Assembly: GCA_025617745.1 (NCBI GenBank)
Contig: CM046869.1
Location: 4,364,244-4,428,243 of the forward strand
Source of the DNA: Heliocidaris erythrogramma
Taxonomy: Eukaryota > Echinodermata > Echinoidea > Camarodonta > Echinometridae
Direction: 5' to 3'
Length of the DNA: 64,000 nt
Part shown: positions 44,340 to 55,440 of the stretch, piece by piece
Position numbering within the stretch: the stretch's first letter is position 1
Layout of the letters: each line of letters opens with the position of its first letter
Notes under the pieces: generated by a model
Databases searched by the model: none
Seen by the model: the letters and a program-made list of their open reading frames with translations, nothing else
What the model was told of the DNA's origin: nothing
Translations under genes and position numbers: made by a program

Positions 44340-44757
44340 CATATTCCTAGACATAGAAGAGTAGCGTTTCAACAAAATGTTCGTTTTGCTGGTCCCAATT
44401 TTGGAACAACTTAAATGACTCTATTAAAACATGTCCTTCACTTCATACATTTACTCGTAATGTAAAAGAAATGTATACTTCGTATGATATGGTCAGTAGC
44501 GCATATTGCAGATTTCCTTTTTCTTTTTCCCTTCTCTTTTCTTTTTTTATATTTTATACTTTTTGTGTATGTTATAACTGTTGTATAATATTATATATGT
44601 ATATATGTATTGTAAAGGCGACCCCACCACAAGCCATGTGCTTCCTGGGACCCCCGCCTCCTTCCACCATGTTTTTTGTGAATGTTCATTTCATTTTGTA
44701 TTTATTTGATTATGAGAAGCAAATAAATGTATTTTGAATCTGAAATTTGAATCTGTA
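44340..44757 (+). pseudogene. 3' end of a jockey/CR1-type LINE
   Basis: A frame reads FWNNLNDSIKTCPSLHTFTRN, the usual end of ORF2 in these elements (compare WNSLPPEIKNMTLMYSFKRA in the minus-strand LINE at 46948). It is followed by a 3' UTR and a tail (GAAGCAAATAAATGTATTTTG, TCTGAAATTTGAATCTG). Upstream parts are lost. Confidence 0.55.
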
Positions 44758-44821
44758 TATAACTTAGATGCTTAGTTTTTCATTGCTACATCAACGGTCT
44801 CAGCATGTCTCCATGAATCAG

Positions 44822-46066
44822 AAGGAGTGGTAGTGAAAGAATGGTAGTGTGAAAGGGAGAATGGTAGTGTCAAAGACAGAGCGGTAGTGTAAAAGTGAGA
44901 GTGGTAGTGTGAAAGGAAGAGTGGTAGTATAAAAAGGGAGAGTGGTAGTGTGAAAGGGAGAATGGTAGTGTAAAAGGGGAGTGGTAGTGTGAAAGGGAGA
45001 GTGGTAGTTTGAAAGGGAGAGTGGTAGTGTCAAATGGAGAATGGTAGTGTGAAAGGGAGATTGGTAATGTAAAAGGGAGAGTGGTAGTGTAAAAGGGAGA
45101 GTGGTAGTATGAAAGGAAGAGTGGTATTGTGAAAGGGAGAGTGGTAGTGTGAAAGAGAGAGTGCTAGGATAAAAAGGGTGAGTGGTAGTGTGAAAGGGTG
45201 AGTGGTAGTGTGAAATGGAGAGTGGTAGTGTAAAAGGGAGAATGGTAGTGTAAATGGGAGAGTGGTAGTGTAAAAGTGAGAGTGGTAGTGTTAAAGGGAG
45301 AGGGGTAGTGTGAAAGGGAGAATGGTATAATAGGGAGAGTTGTAGCGATTGGGAGAGGTGTAGTGAAAGGGAGAGTGATAGTAACAGACAGATTGGTATT
45401 AAAAAAGAGAGTTGTAGAGAAAGGGAGACATTTAACGATTTGGGAGAGTTGTATAGTGAAAGGTATTGTGATAGCAAAATAGAGATTGGTTGCAGCGATA
45501 GGAAAATTTGTTAGAGAAAGAGGGAATGAGAGTAAAAAGGGAGAGTGGTATTAAAAGAAAGAGTTGTAGTGAAAGGGAGGGTGGAACTGAAAGGGAGAGT
45601 TGTAGTGCGAGGGAGGGTGGAACTGGAAGACAGAGTGGTAGTGTGAAAGAGAGAGTGGTAGTTTGAAAGGGAAAGTGGTAGTGTCAAATGGAGAATGGCA
45701 GTGCCAAAGGGAGAGTGTTAGTGCAAAAGGGAGAGTGGTAGTGTGAAAGGGAGAATGGTAGTGTGAAAGGAAGAATGGTAGTGTAAAAGGGAGAGTGGTA
45801 GTGTGAAAGGGAGAGTGGTAGTGTGAAAGGGAGAGTGGTAGTGTGAAAGGGAGAATGGTAGTGTAAAAGGAAGAGTGGTAGTGTGAAAGGGAGAGTGGTA
45901 GTGTGAAAGGGAGAATGGTAGTGTAAAAGGAAGAGTGGTAGTGTGAAAGGGAGAGTGGTAGTGTGAAAGGGAGAGTGGTAGTGTGAAAGGGAGAGTGGGA
46001 GTGTTAAAGGGATAGTGGTAGTGTGAAAGGGAGAGTGATAGTGTGAAAGGTAGTAAAAGAGGGAAT
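44822..46066. repeat. 20-bp minisatellite array 1
   Basis: About 60 units of GAGAGTGGTAGTGTGAAAGG with point changes and a few longer variants. The minus strand lacks stops, so it yields long His/Tyr/Pro/Phe/Leu/Thr-rich frames (44818-45477, 45718-46242). These are repeat artefacts, not genes. Confidence 0.95.
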
Positions 46067-46077
46067 GAGAGTAACAT

Positions 46078-46190
46078 GAGAGTACTACTACTACTACTTC
46101 TACTACTACTACTACTACGAATAATAATAGTAATAATAATAATATAAGTAATAATGATAATAGTAATAATGATAATAATAATAAACACGA
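46078..46190. repeat. (ACT)n and (AAT)n microsatellites
   Basis: Trinucleotide runs adjoining the minisatellite. A similar (ACT)n follows the third array at 50222-50285. Confidence 0.85.
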
Positions 46191-46424
46191 TTAAAACGAC
46201 TTTCCAAAAATCAACTGAAGGCAATTTCAATAGCCCTATCACCTTTAGAAATGTGGGAACATTACAGTTGCATATTACCTAATCCGAATTTGATTTCTTT
46301 GGGCAGTACAATAGGCCTTTGAAATTGCCCTTGAGTTTATTTTTCGACAGTAGTTTTTATCGTGTTAATGATGATGATGATGATGATAATAATGATAATA
46401 ATAATAATAATATTATAATAATAA

Positions 46425-47977
46425 TTTGATTTATTTGATTTGATTTATTTATTTCTGCTTGATTTCTCAATTCATCAAATAATGCATACGTTATACAAAT
46501 TATGCGATATACAATACAATGGAACATCATGACATTAATATATCTTAAACTACAAGGCTAACAGTAGGATTATAGAAAGAGAAATCAAACAAGAGGGTTT
46601 TCATAATAAGCCGAGGCTTGACAGCATGAAAGCCCTTTGAGATAAAATATAATTAAAAAAGTAATGAGAGAGAGAATGGGAAGAGGATACAGAGAGAAAT
46701 AGGGATGAAGAGAGGAGGATAAAATGAGGCAATTGTACCTTTCCAAATATTTTAAATAACAACTGTATTAACAATAGAGAGTTAATCATCCGGTTTGAGA
46801 GGCAGAAATGATATTAACATAATAGCAAGTGGTAAACTCGTTTTGTAAACTAATATCATATCTGCCTCCCAAAGAGGTGAAAATGTGCCAAGTCATGGGT
46901 CCTATTTACATAATTATACAAGATATTATGGGTGTACTACACAATCATTATTGTGGGGAATATTGCTTAATTAGGTGATTTTTTGCTGCTCGCTTGAAAG
47001 AGTACATTAAAGTCATGTTTTTTATTTCGGGAGGAAGGGAATTCCATACATCAGGGCCAGAGTGCCTAATAGAATTATGTGCAAGAGCAGTCCTGGGGTT
47101 AAATAAATGCACATTTTTTGATTGTCTGGTAGGATATGCGTGAATTTGTGTGTTCGATTGAAATAATGTTGCAAATACTGGGGGTAAAAGGTTGGAGTTA
47201 TACTTAAACATGAATAGAGCTTTTTGTAGGAAATTAATATCATTGACCTTGAGGGACTTAAGACGAAAAAACAGAGGGTCAGTGTGAGAGCAAAAACTTG
47301 CCCCACTACACGCCCGGATGGCCTTTTTCTGGAGAATTAATATGGGATTTGTATAACATTTATGAGTTGCCCAGATAATATTACAATATGATATGTATGG
47401 CAAGACAAGCGTATTATACAGCGTAAATAGTACAGAAGTAGGTAAAAAATATTTTAGCTTAGTTAACAGACCAACATTACGAGAGATAGGTAAAATTATG
47501 TGTTTTACATGATCATTCCATTTTAAATTTTCATTAATATACACACCAAGAAATTTAGTCATCATTTTGTTTTCAAGAAGATTACCATCAATATATAAAT
47601 CATGATTTTGCAAGTCAACTTTTCTTTTACCTCTGAAATAAATATAGTTGGTTTTCCTTAAATTGAGTGACAAGATATTACTTTTAAACCATGTAGATAA
47701 CTTCGGTAATTCATTATTCAAAATAGTAATTAAACGGTGTAAGTCAGAGTGTGAACAAAATACATTTGTATCATCAGCAAATAAAATATACTGTAACATA
47801 GGTGAAGCATTTGAAATATCATTAACATAAATTAGAAATAATAAGGGGCCTAAAATTGAGCCTTGTGGGACTCCGCATGTTGTTGGTAACATATTCGAAT
47901 GAGCGGATTCAAAGGAAACAAATTGTTCTCTGTGTGATAAATAATTCTCAAACCAATGAAGTGCAGTACCCCGATAT
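46425..47977 (-). mobile_element. 5'-truncated jockey/CR1-type LINE
   Basis: On the minus strand the coding region is open from about 47977 (GTALHWFENYLSHREQFVSF) to the stop at 46948. A 3' UTR follows, with a tail of AAATAAATCAAATCA and (AAT)n to about 46425. The 5' truncation abuts an (AAT)n/(TATAAT) tract, which fits target-primed reverse transcription. Confidence 0.8.
46948..47977 (-). pseudogene. LINE reverse transcriptase, C-terminal half
   Basis: The frame shows reverse transcriptase landmarks in order: CGVPQGSILGPLLFLIYVND, LFADDTNVF (catalytic YADD-type box, here FADD), LNLRKTNYI, and FLGVYINENLKWNDHV. Past the thumb come ILQKKAIRACSG and a C-terminal GPDVWNSLPPEIKNM. The first ATG (47892) is internal; the frame is open a further 85 bases upstream. 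The endonuclease and N-terminal RT motifs are missing, so it cannot be autonomous, but the remaining frame has no stop and is therefore fairly young. Confidence 0.9.
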
Positions 47978-48767
47978 TATTATATAATATTAATTATATA
48001 ATAATAATAATAATATTAATAATAATATGTCTTAATTAGCCAGGCTAGCCTCATTAGTATTATAAAATGTTCCTCCTGGGGGCCATGCATTCATGCTATT
48101 GCACCGGCTTTAGACAAAAATAAACAAAGCAATAAATGCAATACAATAATGGCAGATACCTTTCCATCCATTTTTATAGGGAACAACCTACTACAGTGTC
48201 TTGTTCCCATATCATTGTATGACATGGGGCGCGGAACCCCCACCCCCCCTAACACACACTTTTTAAAGTAGACACGTTTCATAAGAACTTGTTGTGATTA
48301 ATGGGTGAAATCAAATCAGCCCCCCCACACAAACACACACTTTCAAAAACGCTCCGCTACCCCTGTATTAAATAAAGAATAAAGCAGAGCTGATTTAAGA
48401 AAGAAAACCTTTTGAACTTAGGAAGATAAATGGCCTTGTAATTTTGCTTTTAGCACAATGATTTTGTTAAAGAAAAAAAATCAATTAAGTTCTGATGTGC
48501 ATTGCACTGAGACTTGGGGTTCAACCAACAACATTTGATAATATTTATCAACACTTGAATGTCACTTACATAGTGTAGTTTTTTTAATTTTTAGAACAAG
48601 TCATGTGGCATCATTGTAGATACAGTTTTCAGGGTTACATCATGTATACTTTGAAAGGAATAAGAGCCCCGGAAAAGGACTGGTAAGCTCCACTATAATA
48701 TCTCTTTGGTTCTAGATGTTTTGATCAGTATGCTTTGATCGGCTTCAGGAGACGAATGTGGCATCAT

Positions 48768-49398
48768 CATAATGTGAAAGGGTGAGTGATAGTGTAAAAA
48801 AGGGAATGGTAGTGTAAAAGGGAGAGTAATAGTGTGAAAGAGAGGGTGGTAGTATGAAAGGAAGAGTGGTGTTGTGAAAGGGAGAGTGGTAGTGTGAAAG
48901 GGAGAGTGCTAGGATAAAAAGGGAGAGTGGTAGTGTGAAAGGGAGAGTGGTAGTGTGAAAGGGAGAATGGTTGTGTAAAAGGGAGAGTGGTAGTGTGAAA
49001 GGGAGAGTGGTAGTGTAAAAGGGAAAATGGTAGTGTGAAAGGGAGAGTGGTAGTGTAAAAGGGAGACTGGTAGTATGAAAGGAAGATTGGTATTGTGAAA
49101 GGGAGAGTGGTAGTGTGAAAGGGAGTGTGTTAGTGTTAAAGGGAGAGTGGTAGTGTGAAAGGGAGAATGGTATAATAGGGAGAGTTGTGGTGGCAGGGAG
49201 AGTTGTAGCGATTGGGAGAGTGGTAGTGTGAAAGGGAGAATGGTAGTGCAAAAGGGAGAATGGTAGTGTCAAAGGGAGAGTGGTAGTGTAAAAGGGAGAG
49301 AGGTAGTTGAAAAGGGAGAGTGGTAGTGTGAAAGGGAGAGTGGGAGTGTGAAAGAGAAAGTGATAGTGTGAAAGGGAGAACGGTAATTTAAAAGGGTG
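48768..49398. repeat. 20-bp minisatellite array 2
   Basis: Same unit as array 1. The last part of this array and of array 3 share rarer variants in the same order (GTGGTGGCAGGGAGAGTTG; TAGCGATTGGGAGAG), showing that they are copies of one array. Confidence 0.95.
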
Positions 49399-49592
49399 TA
49401 GTTTTTTGTTTTTATAACAAGTCATGTGGCATCATTGTAGATACAGTTTTCAGGGTTACATCATGTATACTTTGAAGGATTAAGAGCCCCGGAAAAGGAC
49501 TGGTAAGCTCCGCTATAATATCTCTTTGGTTCTAGATGTTTTGATCAGTATGCTTTGATCGGCTTCAGGAGACGAATGTGGCATCATCATAA

Positions 49593-50215
49593 TGTGAAAG
49601 GGTGAGTGATAGTGTGAAAAGGGGAATGGTCGTGTAAAAGGGAGAGTGGTAGTGTGAAAGGGAGGGTGGTAGTATGAAAGGAAGAGTGGTGTTGTGATAG
49701 GGAGAGTGGTAGTGTGAAAGGGAGAGTGGTAGTGTGAAAGGGAGAATGGTAGTGTCAAAGGGAGAGTGGTAGTGTAAAAGGGAGAGTGGTAGTATGAAAG
49801 GAAGATTGGTATTGTGAAAGGGAGAGTGGTAGTGTGAAAGGGAGTGTGGTAGTGTGAAAGGGAGTGTGGTAGTGTTAAAGGGAGAGTGGTAGTGTGAAAG
49901 GGAGAATGGTATAATAGGGAGAGTTGTGGTGGCAGGGAGAGTTGTAGCGATTGGGAGAGTGGTAGTGTGAAAGGGAGAATGGTAGTGCAAAAGGGAGAAT
50001 GGTAGTGTCAAAGGGAGAGTGGTAGTGTAAAAGGGAGAGAGGTAGTTGAAAAGGGAGAGTGGTAGTGTGAAAGGGAGAGTGGGAGTGTGAAAAGGAAAGT
50101 GATAGTGTGAAAGGGAGAACGGTAATTTAAAAGGGAGAGTGGCAGTGAAAGGGAGAGAGGTAGTGTATAAGTGAGATTGGGAGATAGGTAGTAAAAGAGG
50201 AAATGAGAGTAAAAT
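49593..50215. repeat. 20-bp minisatellite array 3
   Basis: Duplicate of array 2 with small length differences, followed by (ACT)n at 50222-50285. The minus-strand frames (49513-49758, 49565-50011) are artefacts. Confidence 0.95.
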
Positions 50216-50246
50216 GAGAGTATACTACTACTACTACTTCTACTAT

Positions 50247-50284
<38 letters not shown>

Positions 50285-51165
50285 ATATGTCTTCTTTAGC
50301 CAGGCTAGCCTCATTAGTATTATAAAATGTTCTTCCTGAGGGCCTAGCATTGATACTATTGCACCGGCTTTAGACCAAAATAAACAAAGCAATAAATGCA
50401 ATACAATAATGGCAGATACCTTTCCATCCATTTTTATAGGGACAACAACCTACTACAGTATGTTGTTCCCATATCATTGTATGACATGGGGCGCGGAACC
50501 CCCACCCCCCCTAACACACACTTTTTAAAGTAGACACGTTTCATAAGAACTTGTTGTGATTAATGGGTGAAATCAAATCAGCCCCCCCACACAAACACAC
50601 ACTTTCAAAAACGCTCCGCTACCCCTGTATTAAATAAAGAATAAAGCAGAGCTGATTTAAGAAAGAAAACCTTTTGAACTTAAGAAGATAAATGGCCTTG
50701 TAATTTTGCTTTTAGCACAATGATTTTGTTAAAGAAAAAAAAATCAATTAAGTTCTGATGTGCATTGCACTGAGACTTGGGGTTCAACCAACAACATTTG
50801 ATAATATTTATCAACACTTGAATGTCACTTACATAGTGTAGTTTTTTTTTTATAACAAGTCATATGGCATCATTGTAGATAAAGTTTTCAGGGTTACATC
50901 ATGTATACTTTGAAAGGAATAAGAGCCCCGGAAAAGGACTGGTGAGCTCCGCTATAATATATCTTTGGTTCTAGACGTTTTGATCAGTATGCTCTGATCG
51001 GCTTCAGGAGACGAATGTGGCATCATCATATTTTGGTCCAAATTTTAAAACACTATTTCTAGTAAATTTCCAATAGGAGAGCAGTTCAGGAGCAATCGTT
51101 TGATGGCTCTTTGCTACCAGTTCTTCCACATGGGAATAAGAATAATGAGAAAGCTCACCTTACCA

Positions 51166-51303
51166 GGGGAGCGTTTCATCAAGCGTTGTGTCAGTGATTT
51201 TTACCGACTAATTTGCTCTCAGCCAATCAGATGCAAGGATTTCAGTAGCTTATAACAGTTGTCGGTAAAAATCACTGACAAAACGCTTCATGAAACACTC
51301 CCC
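51166..51303. mobile_element. 138-bp hairpin MITE with CCAAT-box core, copy 2
   Basis: Ends GGGGAGCGTTTCATCAAGCG and near complement CATGAAACACTCCCC. Core CAGCCAATCAGATGCAAGG with CCAATCAG at 51223-51230. Same length as copies at 14380 and 52633. Confidence 0.82.
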
Positions 51304-52360
51304 AGAACTCGACCTTCTCTTTTATTGTCTTCATTGTTTGCATCTGAATCCCATGCATATACATGCATGCAAAGATCAACACTGTCTGGGTTGTCTGGTT
51401 ATGTAATGTAATATCAATGCCGTTCTCCTTGTAAAACTCTCATAACAACTAAAGCCAAGTTTGTTTGGTATCCAGGCAGACATGCAGACTGATAAAAGTC
51501 TGCTATCTCTTTTTGTTGTTGCGTGTATTAAGGTCATTTTAGCAGCTTGTTTCTTTCTCTTTACCAACGTTATGCACCATTATGTAAATTTTCATTTCAT
51601 TTGAGCAAATGTACCTCAAAAGACCCATAAAATAAGACCCATATATTGGGATCATTATCAAAATATCCTGCGGTCATACAATATTTGTTTGGGAAAATTT
51701 TTGCTACCTCCAAAGACTGACAGATTTACGTCTTTTTATAACCTGATAACTTTATTCAAATACGTAATTAAATATCCAACGACTTATAAATAAATACACT
51801 TTTGATAGGAAGTACAGGGGCCGCGGAGCGTTTTGGAAAGCGGGGGGGGGGGGGGGGGGGGGCTGATTTGATTTCACTCTTTCATGACAATTTTCGAACC
51901 TTTTATCCGAGGTTTTATGAAACGTACGTGTGTACTAAAAATATAGTGGGTGCTACATGTACAGCTCAACCCCCCCCCCCCCCCCCCTCCTCCAGCCCCC
52001 GGTTCCGCGGCCCATGAAGTATGGTTTATTTAGAGACATCCCTAAATAATGACGAGTACTTCTAACCAGATTTGCACATTGAACGAACTTTTATGTATAA
52101 GATAAACACTGAATTTGAACTGCGTGATTTGTGGGACGATTATTATTAACCTTCAGCATCACTGAACATTAACCAATGACATAATGCTAAATCCATGTCC
52201 ATACACGTGATGTTACGTGGTAGATGTAAAGTCAGAGATGGAATAAATGGAACTAAATAAAAACTAAAAACTACTTAGAACTGAAAAGGAAAATGGTGTG
52301 CTAGAGAAGGGGGAAACGGGGATGAAATTAAATGAAAAAATTTAACAAGTAGAAGAAGGG
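51304..52360. other. Intergenic with a GCGGAG/CCGCGG G-and-C-run repeat
   Basis: The repeat at about 51818-52015 has GGGGCCGCGGAGCGTTTTGG at the left, G and C homopolymers, and GGTTCCGCGGCCCATGAA at the right. No gene seen. Confidence 0.45.
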
Positions 52361-52407
52361 ATATATTAGAAGAAGAAGAAGAAGAAGAAGAAGAAGAAGA
52401 AGAAGAA

Positions 52408-52439
<32 letters not shown>

Positions 52440-52458
52440 AAAAGAAAAAGAAGAAGAA
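52361..52458. repeat. (GAA)n microsatellite
   Basis: About 32 AGA/GAA triplets with few interruptions. The minus-strand poly-Ser frame here is an artefact. Confidence 0.95.
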
Positions 52459-52632
52459 TGTTGACAATGAACATGATTCAAAATCCATCAACATAAATCT
52501 ATGAACTCTGAAATAATTCCACCACAGTATACACTGGTATATGGTATCATAATATTATGATATAACTATCAGACAGTGACATATAGGATAGCTCAAAATA
52601 ACAGATATCTTTTACAGGTTAATGGTATTTCT

Positions 52633-52770
52633 GGGGAGCGTTTCATGAAACGAATTTGTCGGATATTTTATCCGACAACTGTTATAAGCTACTGAAATCC
52701 TTGCATCTGATTGGCTGAAAGCAAATTTGTCAGATAAAATATCTGACACGCCCTTTCATGAAACGCCCCC
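52633..52770. mobile_element. 138-bp hairpin MITE with CCAAT-box core, inverted core
   Basis: Ends GGGGAGCGTTTCATGAAACG and complement. Inner arms GTCGGATATTTTATCCGAC-like and GTCAGATAAAATATCTGAC. The core is in the opposite orientation to the other copies (CTGATTGG at 52707-52714). Confidence 0.82.
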
Positions 52771-53624
52771 TATAGCCAGACTAATAGTAAAGCTTAAAAT
52801 AAGCGTAAGAGACGGGGGCTGAGGGGAGCGCGCCCCCTCCCCTCTCTCCCGAGAATTCTTAAATTAACAATATTCGGCAACTTCCACCTTATATCTTATT
52901 TTGTTTATTTTGACGACAAAATTACATTGTCACGATGATATGCTACTATATTTCTTATTCTTCTTTTGTATATGAATAATATTGACCATCATTTTATTCA
53001 TTTGATAACTTTTTAATAGCGTCAAACCCCGATATTTACTTCATTTTTCTCAATAATCATTCAAATGTTGTCAATTAATTATGTAGTCCGCGACTCCTTT
53101 TCAGCTGGTATAACAATGGCAATCCAGAGATAGTATAAAATCAAGATCGGCATCTGAATATTCCATCAAATATACAATTTATATATGTTTTATTATGGAT
53201 ATGTATATTCCTAAATAATGTATAATTTTGTTATATCTTTATTTATATCAAACTCAAAGACTTTGTGACAAAGTTCAGTGGCACCGTGATCAATTAATGT
53301 ACTAGATCATAATCACGGACTTTCGTCACATGTAATATTCGCGTGAGAAGCCGACAAAGTGATAAACCTGCTGCCCACCAAAACACCTCAATTTGTTTGA
53401 AAATGCACGTCACGCTACAAATTGATAGCGCTAATTAAAAAATAATAATTTAGTTTAAACCTGCACGTGGCGCTACGAATTAATCACCTCAGTCTCCTAT
53501 CATATAAACACTTGCATGATTCAAAGATCAATATCAATTGACGACCCTTTGTTTTTGTTGATCTTTTGATCCCCAATGCAAACGCTTTGTTTTCATCAAG
53601 GAACAGCGCGCTTTGATATAAGGC
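52771..53624. other. Intergenic upstream of the secreted-protein gene
   Basis: No ORF of interest. A GC-rich patch (GGGGGCTGAGGGGAGCGCGCC, about 52815) and paired CACGTGGCGCTACGAATT / CACGCTACAAATT words near 53408 and 53465 are the only notable features. Confidence 0.4.
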
Positions 53625-53634
53625 AATATAAAAG
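53625..53634 (+). promoter_or_regulatory. TATA box of the secreted-protein gene
   Basis: AATATAAAAG lies about 50 bases upstream of the ATG at 53683. With the usual 25-30 base spacing, transcription would begin near 53655-53660, giving a very short 5' UTR. Confidence 0.6.
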
Positions 53635-53682
53635 ACTGGTGGCTGTAGGAATATTGTCATTTACAGATCAGCTGCTGCTGTC

Positions 53683-54340
53683 ATGAAGACTCCAATTGTC
53701 TGTTGTTTTGTGGTTCTGCTTGCCGTCCAGGTAAATATAAACAACAATTGTTTTATTTTGTTGTTTTTGTTGACTGTTCTCATAAAAATGTTTTCAGTTA
53801 AGTATTCATTTAACAATCAGTGACAAACGTAGATATATAGAATGAGGTTGTTAAGATTTAGCCCAACCGCAAAATTAGGATTATTAAAATCTTCCGATCT
53901 TTTTTTACATGGCAGTGGAGGAGGGGGGGGGGGGGGGGGGGGGGGGTTAGCTCTCTATTTGATAAAAATACATAATTGTACAATATCTTCATATCACTTT
54001 TTTGGTTAGGCGCAAGCTGCATGGCCATGGGACCTTCTCTTCTCCCCCATCCCTTCAACCACGCCCCCACCAACAACTGACCCAACCCCAGTCATCGACA
54101 CCTCAGACGTCCTCGAAGCTGACTCCATGGTGGGTTTCTGGGATGACGTCTACAAGCGCGCAGTCAACAAGTACGGTCCCGTGGACGTTCCGGAATACGA
54201 GAACGACCCCTGGAGCGTATCATCGATAGTGTTGGAGCTGGGTGATGAAATCATGTCCCTGATGCCGCAGATGTTCCGTGATATATGGTACTACGGACCA
54301 TCAAAGAAAGAGATCTTTGTTCCCAAAACACAGCATGGAG
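53683..54340 (+). CDS. Unrecognised secreted protein, exons 1-2 (3' part not found)
   Basis: Exon 1 (53683-53730) encodes 16 residues, MKTPIVCCFVVLLAVQ, the start of a signal peptide, and ends at CAG|GTAAAT. Exon 2 (54010-54340) begins after TTTTTTGGTTAG and joins in phase 0. It encodes AQAAWPWDLLFSP, a Pro/Thr-rich linker, then an acidic/aromatic region with FWDDVYKRAVNKYGP, DPWSVSSIVLELGDEIM and MFRDIWYYGPSKKEIF. The donor is GGAG|GTTGGT at 54341. Cleavage probably follows AQA at about residue 19. The Pro/Thr linker may carry O-glycans. I do not recognise the family. Exon 2 ends in phase 1, so at least one more exon must exist; none is identifiable before the SINE at 55185. No transmembrane segment apart from the signal is seen. 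Confidence 0.7.
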
Positions 54341-54840
54341 GTTGGTTCTTTTCTTCTTCTTCACAAATACATTGAACAAAAAGAAAAAAAAAAAAAAAAC
54401 ATGGTAAACACTTATTTTAGTTCAGATTTTTCATACAAGACTTTATTAAAGTCCAAAAAATTAATGAAAAGTAACTATCTTTCACATGCACTGATAGGGT
54501 AACATCAAGATAAATTGTAGGCATGAGTGAACACAATCGTTTGTCTCTTTAAGATACAAAAGTAAATTTGCAAAAATGGACAATTTGCCATTGATGTGTA
54601 AATGCCCTTCCAAATAACAGTGGAAACAAAAGATCAAACTTACACGATAGCTCATGATCGAGGTTTCGCTCTCACCCCCCCCCCCCCCCCAAAAAAAGAG
54701 AAGCTTCTGTTAACTACAAATTCAAATAGGATCTGGAGTAGCCACCATGGTGATTAAATGTCCTATTTAAAAAAAATGAAATTGAAGGCTGAGTAAAATG
54801 TAATGACAGTAATTTGGTTACTCAGTGGCTTAGACTTATG
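54341..54840. other. Probable intron, no features apart from homopolymers
   Basis: Begins at the exon 2 donor. Poly-A (about 54384) and poly-C (about 54676) runs; no exon-like frame with splice sites was found. Confidence 0.35.
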
Positions 54841-55007
54841 GGGTGTTGCAAGAAAGTTGCAATCAATTGCAAATTGTGAAGCAAATTAGAACAAACATTC
54901 TGAATGGTTCAGGGTCTGCCCATTCAAGAAGATGCGCTTGCAACAATGATTTTGATTGGTCAGTACCGATCAGTTGCAACTTGCAAAGCAATCTTGCAAC
55001 AACTATA
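54841..55007. mobile_element. Hairpin MITE with TTGCAA-rich arms
   Basis: GTTGCAAGAAAGTTGCAATC and CAATTGCAA at the left pair with TTGCAACTTGCAAAGCAATC and TTGCAAC at the right. The centre holds TTTTGATTGGTCAGTACCGA, i.e. an inverted CCAATCA box (54953-54959), as in the GGGGAGCG hairpins. Confidence 0.6.
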
Positions 55008-55184
55008 GTGTCCGTGATTAAGACACTGCATTTCCAAGGAACACTATTGTTGGGTTCAGTAACATATCCCCAAAGTGCATTGTCCTTAATCCCCCATGCT
55101 ACGCCACTTTGACTACTCCCTTGACCCATTTTTAGATATGAAGATTGATTTTCTTTTCGTGGTCTTGGTCGTGGTCGTGGTCGT

Positions 55185-55394
55185 GTCGTGGTCTAGTGGA
55201 TACGTCACCGGACTGTGAATCTCATAGTTCGCGGTTCGAGTCCCGCCGCGGCACTAATGTCCTTTGGCAAGACATTAATCTACATTTTCCACTCTCCACC
55301 CACGTGTAGCAAATGGGCACCTGGTAGGAATTTATTCCTTGAATGCTTTCAGTGCCTCATAGGGCAGCTGGGCTAAAGCCAGGGTAATAATACT

Positions 55395-55429
<35 letters not shown>

Positions 55430-55440
55430 ATTTTCAAGAG
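55185..55440 (+). repeat. tRNA-derived SINE with Pol III promoter boxes
   Basis: The head (55185-55255) has a seven-pair acceptor-like stem (GTCGTGG with CCGCGGC, two wobble pairs). It also has an A box (TGGTCTAGTGG) and a perfect B box (GGTTCGAGTCC). The T stem and anticodon stem are not regular, so it is not a functional tRNA. A body follows (CTAATGTCCTTTGGCAAGAC ... GCAGCTGGGCTAAAGCCAGG) and a (TA)n tail near 55400-55430. Confidence 0.75.

Larger units (their letters stand above)
48010..51033. repeat. Composite tandem duplication with flank-minisatellite-flank units
   Basis: 48026-48775 and 50286-51030 are near-identical (for example TTAGCCAGGCTAGCCTCATT and GGGGCGCGGAACCCCCACCC). A shorter block (ATCATGTATACTTTGAA through CAGGAGACGAATGTGGCATC) occurs three times, ending near 48770, 49592 and 51030. 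The first two copies are each followed by a 20-bp minisatellite array. Unequal exchange within the array explains the layout. Confidence 0.85.

Noticed and set aside
44818-46242. Long minus-strand ORFs (up to 219 codons) rich in HYHSPFHTTTLPFTLPLSL repeats
   Set aside because: They are the stop-free translation of the 20-bp minisatellite. All frames give similar peptides and there is no gene structure.
48745-50011. Minus-strand ORFs of 226, 148 and 81 codons with the same repeat peptide
   Set aside because: Same minisatellite artefact in arrays 2 and 3.
44822-50215. CRISPR-like regular repeats
   Set aside because: The 20-bp units are directly contiguous with no unique spacers, and the genome is metazoan. 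It is a minisatellite.
52275-52481. Poly-serine ORF on the minus strand
   Set aside because: Translation of a (GAA)n microsatellite.
55185-55255. Possible tRNA gene
   Set aside because: The A and B boxes and acceptor stem are present, but the anticodon and T stems do not fold properly and a SINE body follows. It is a tRNA-derived SINE.
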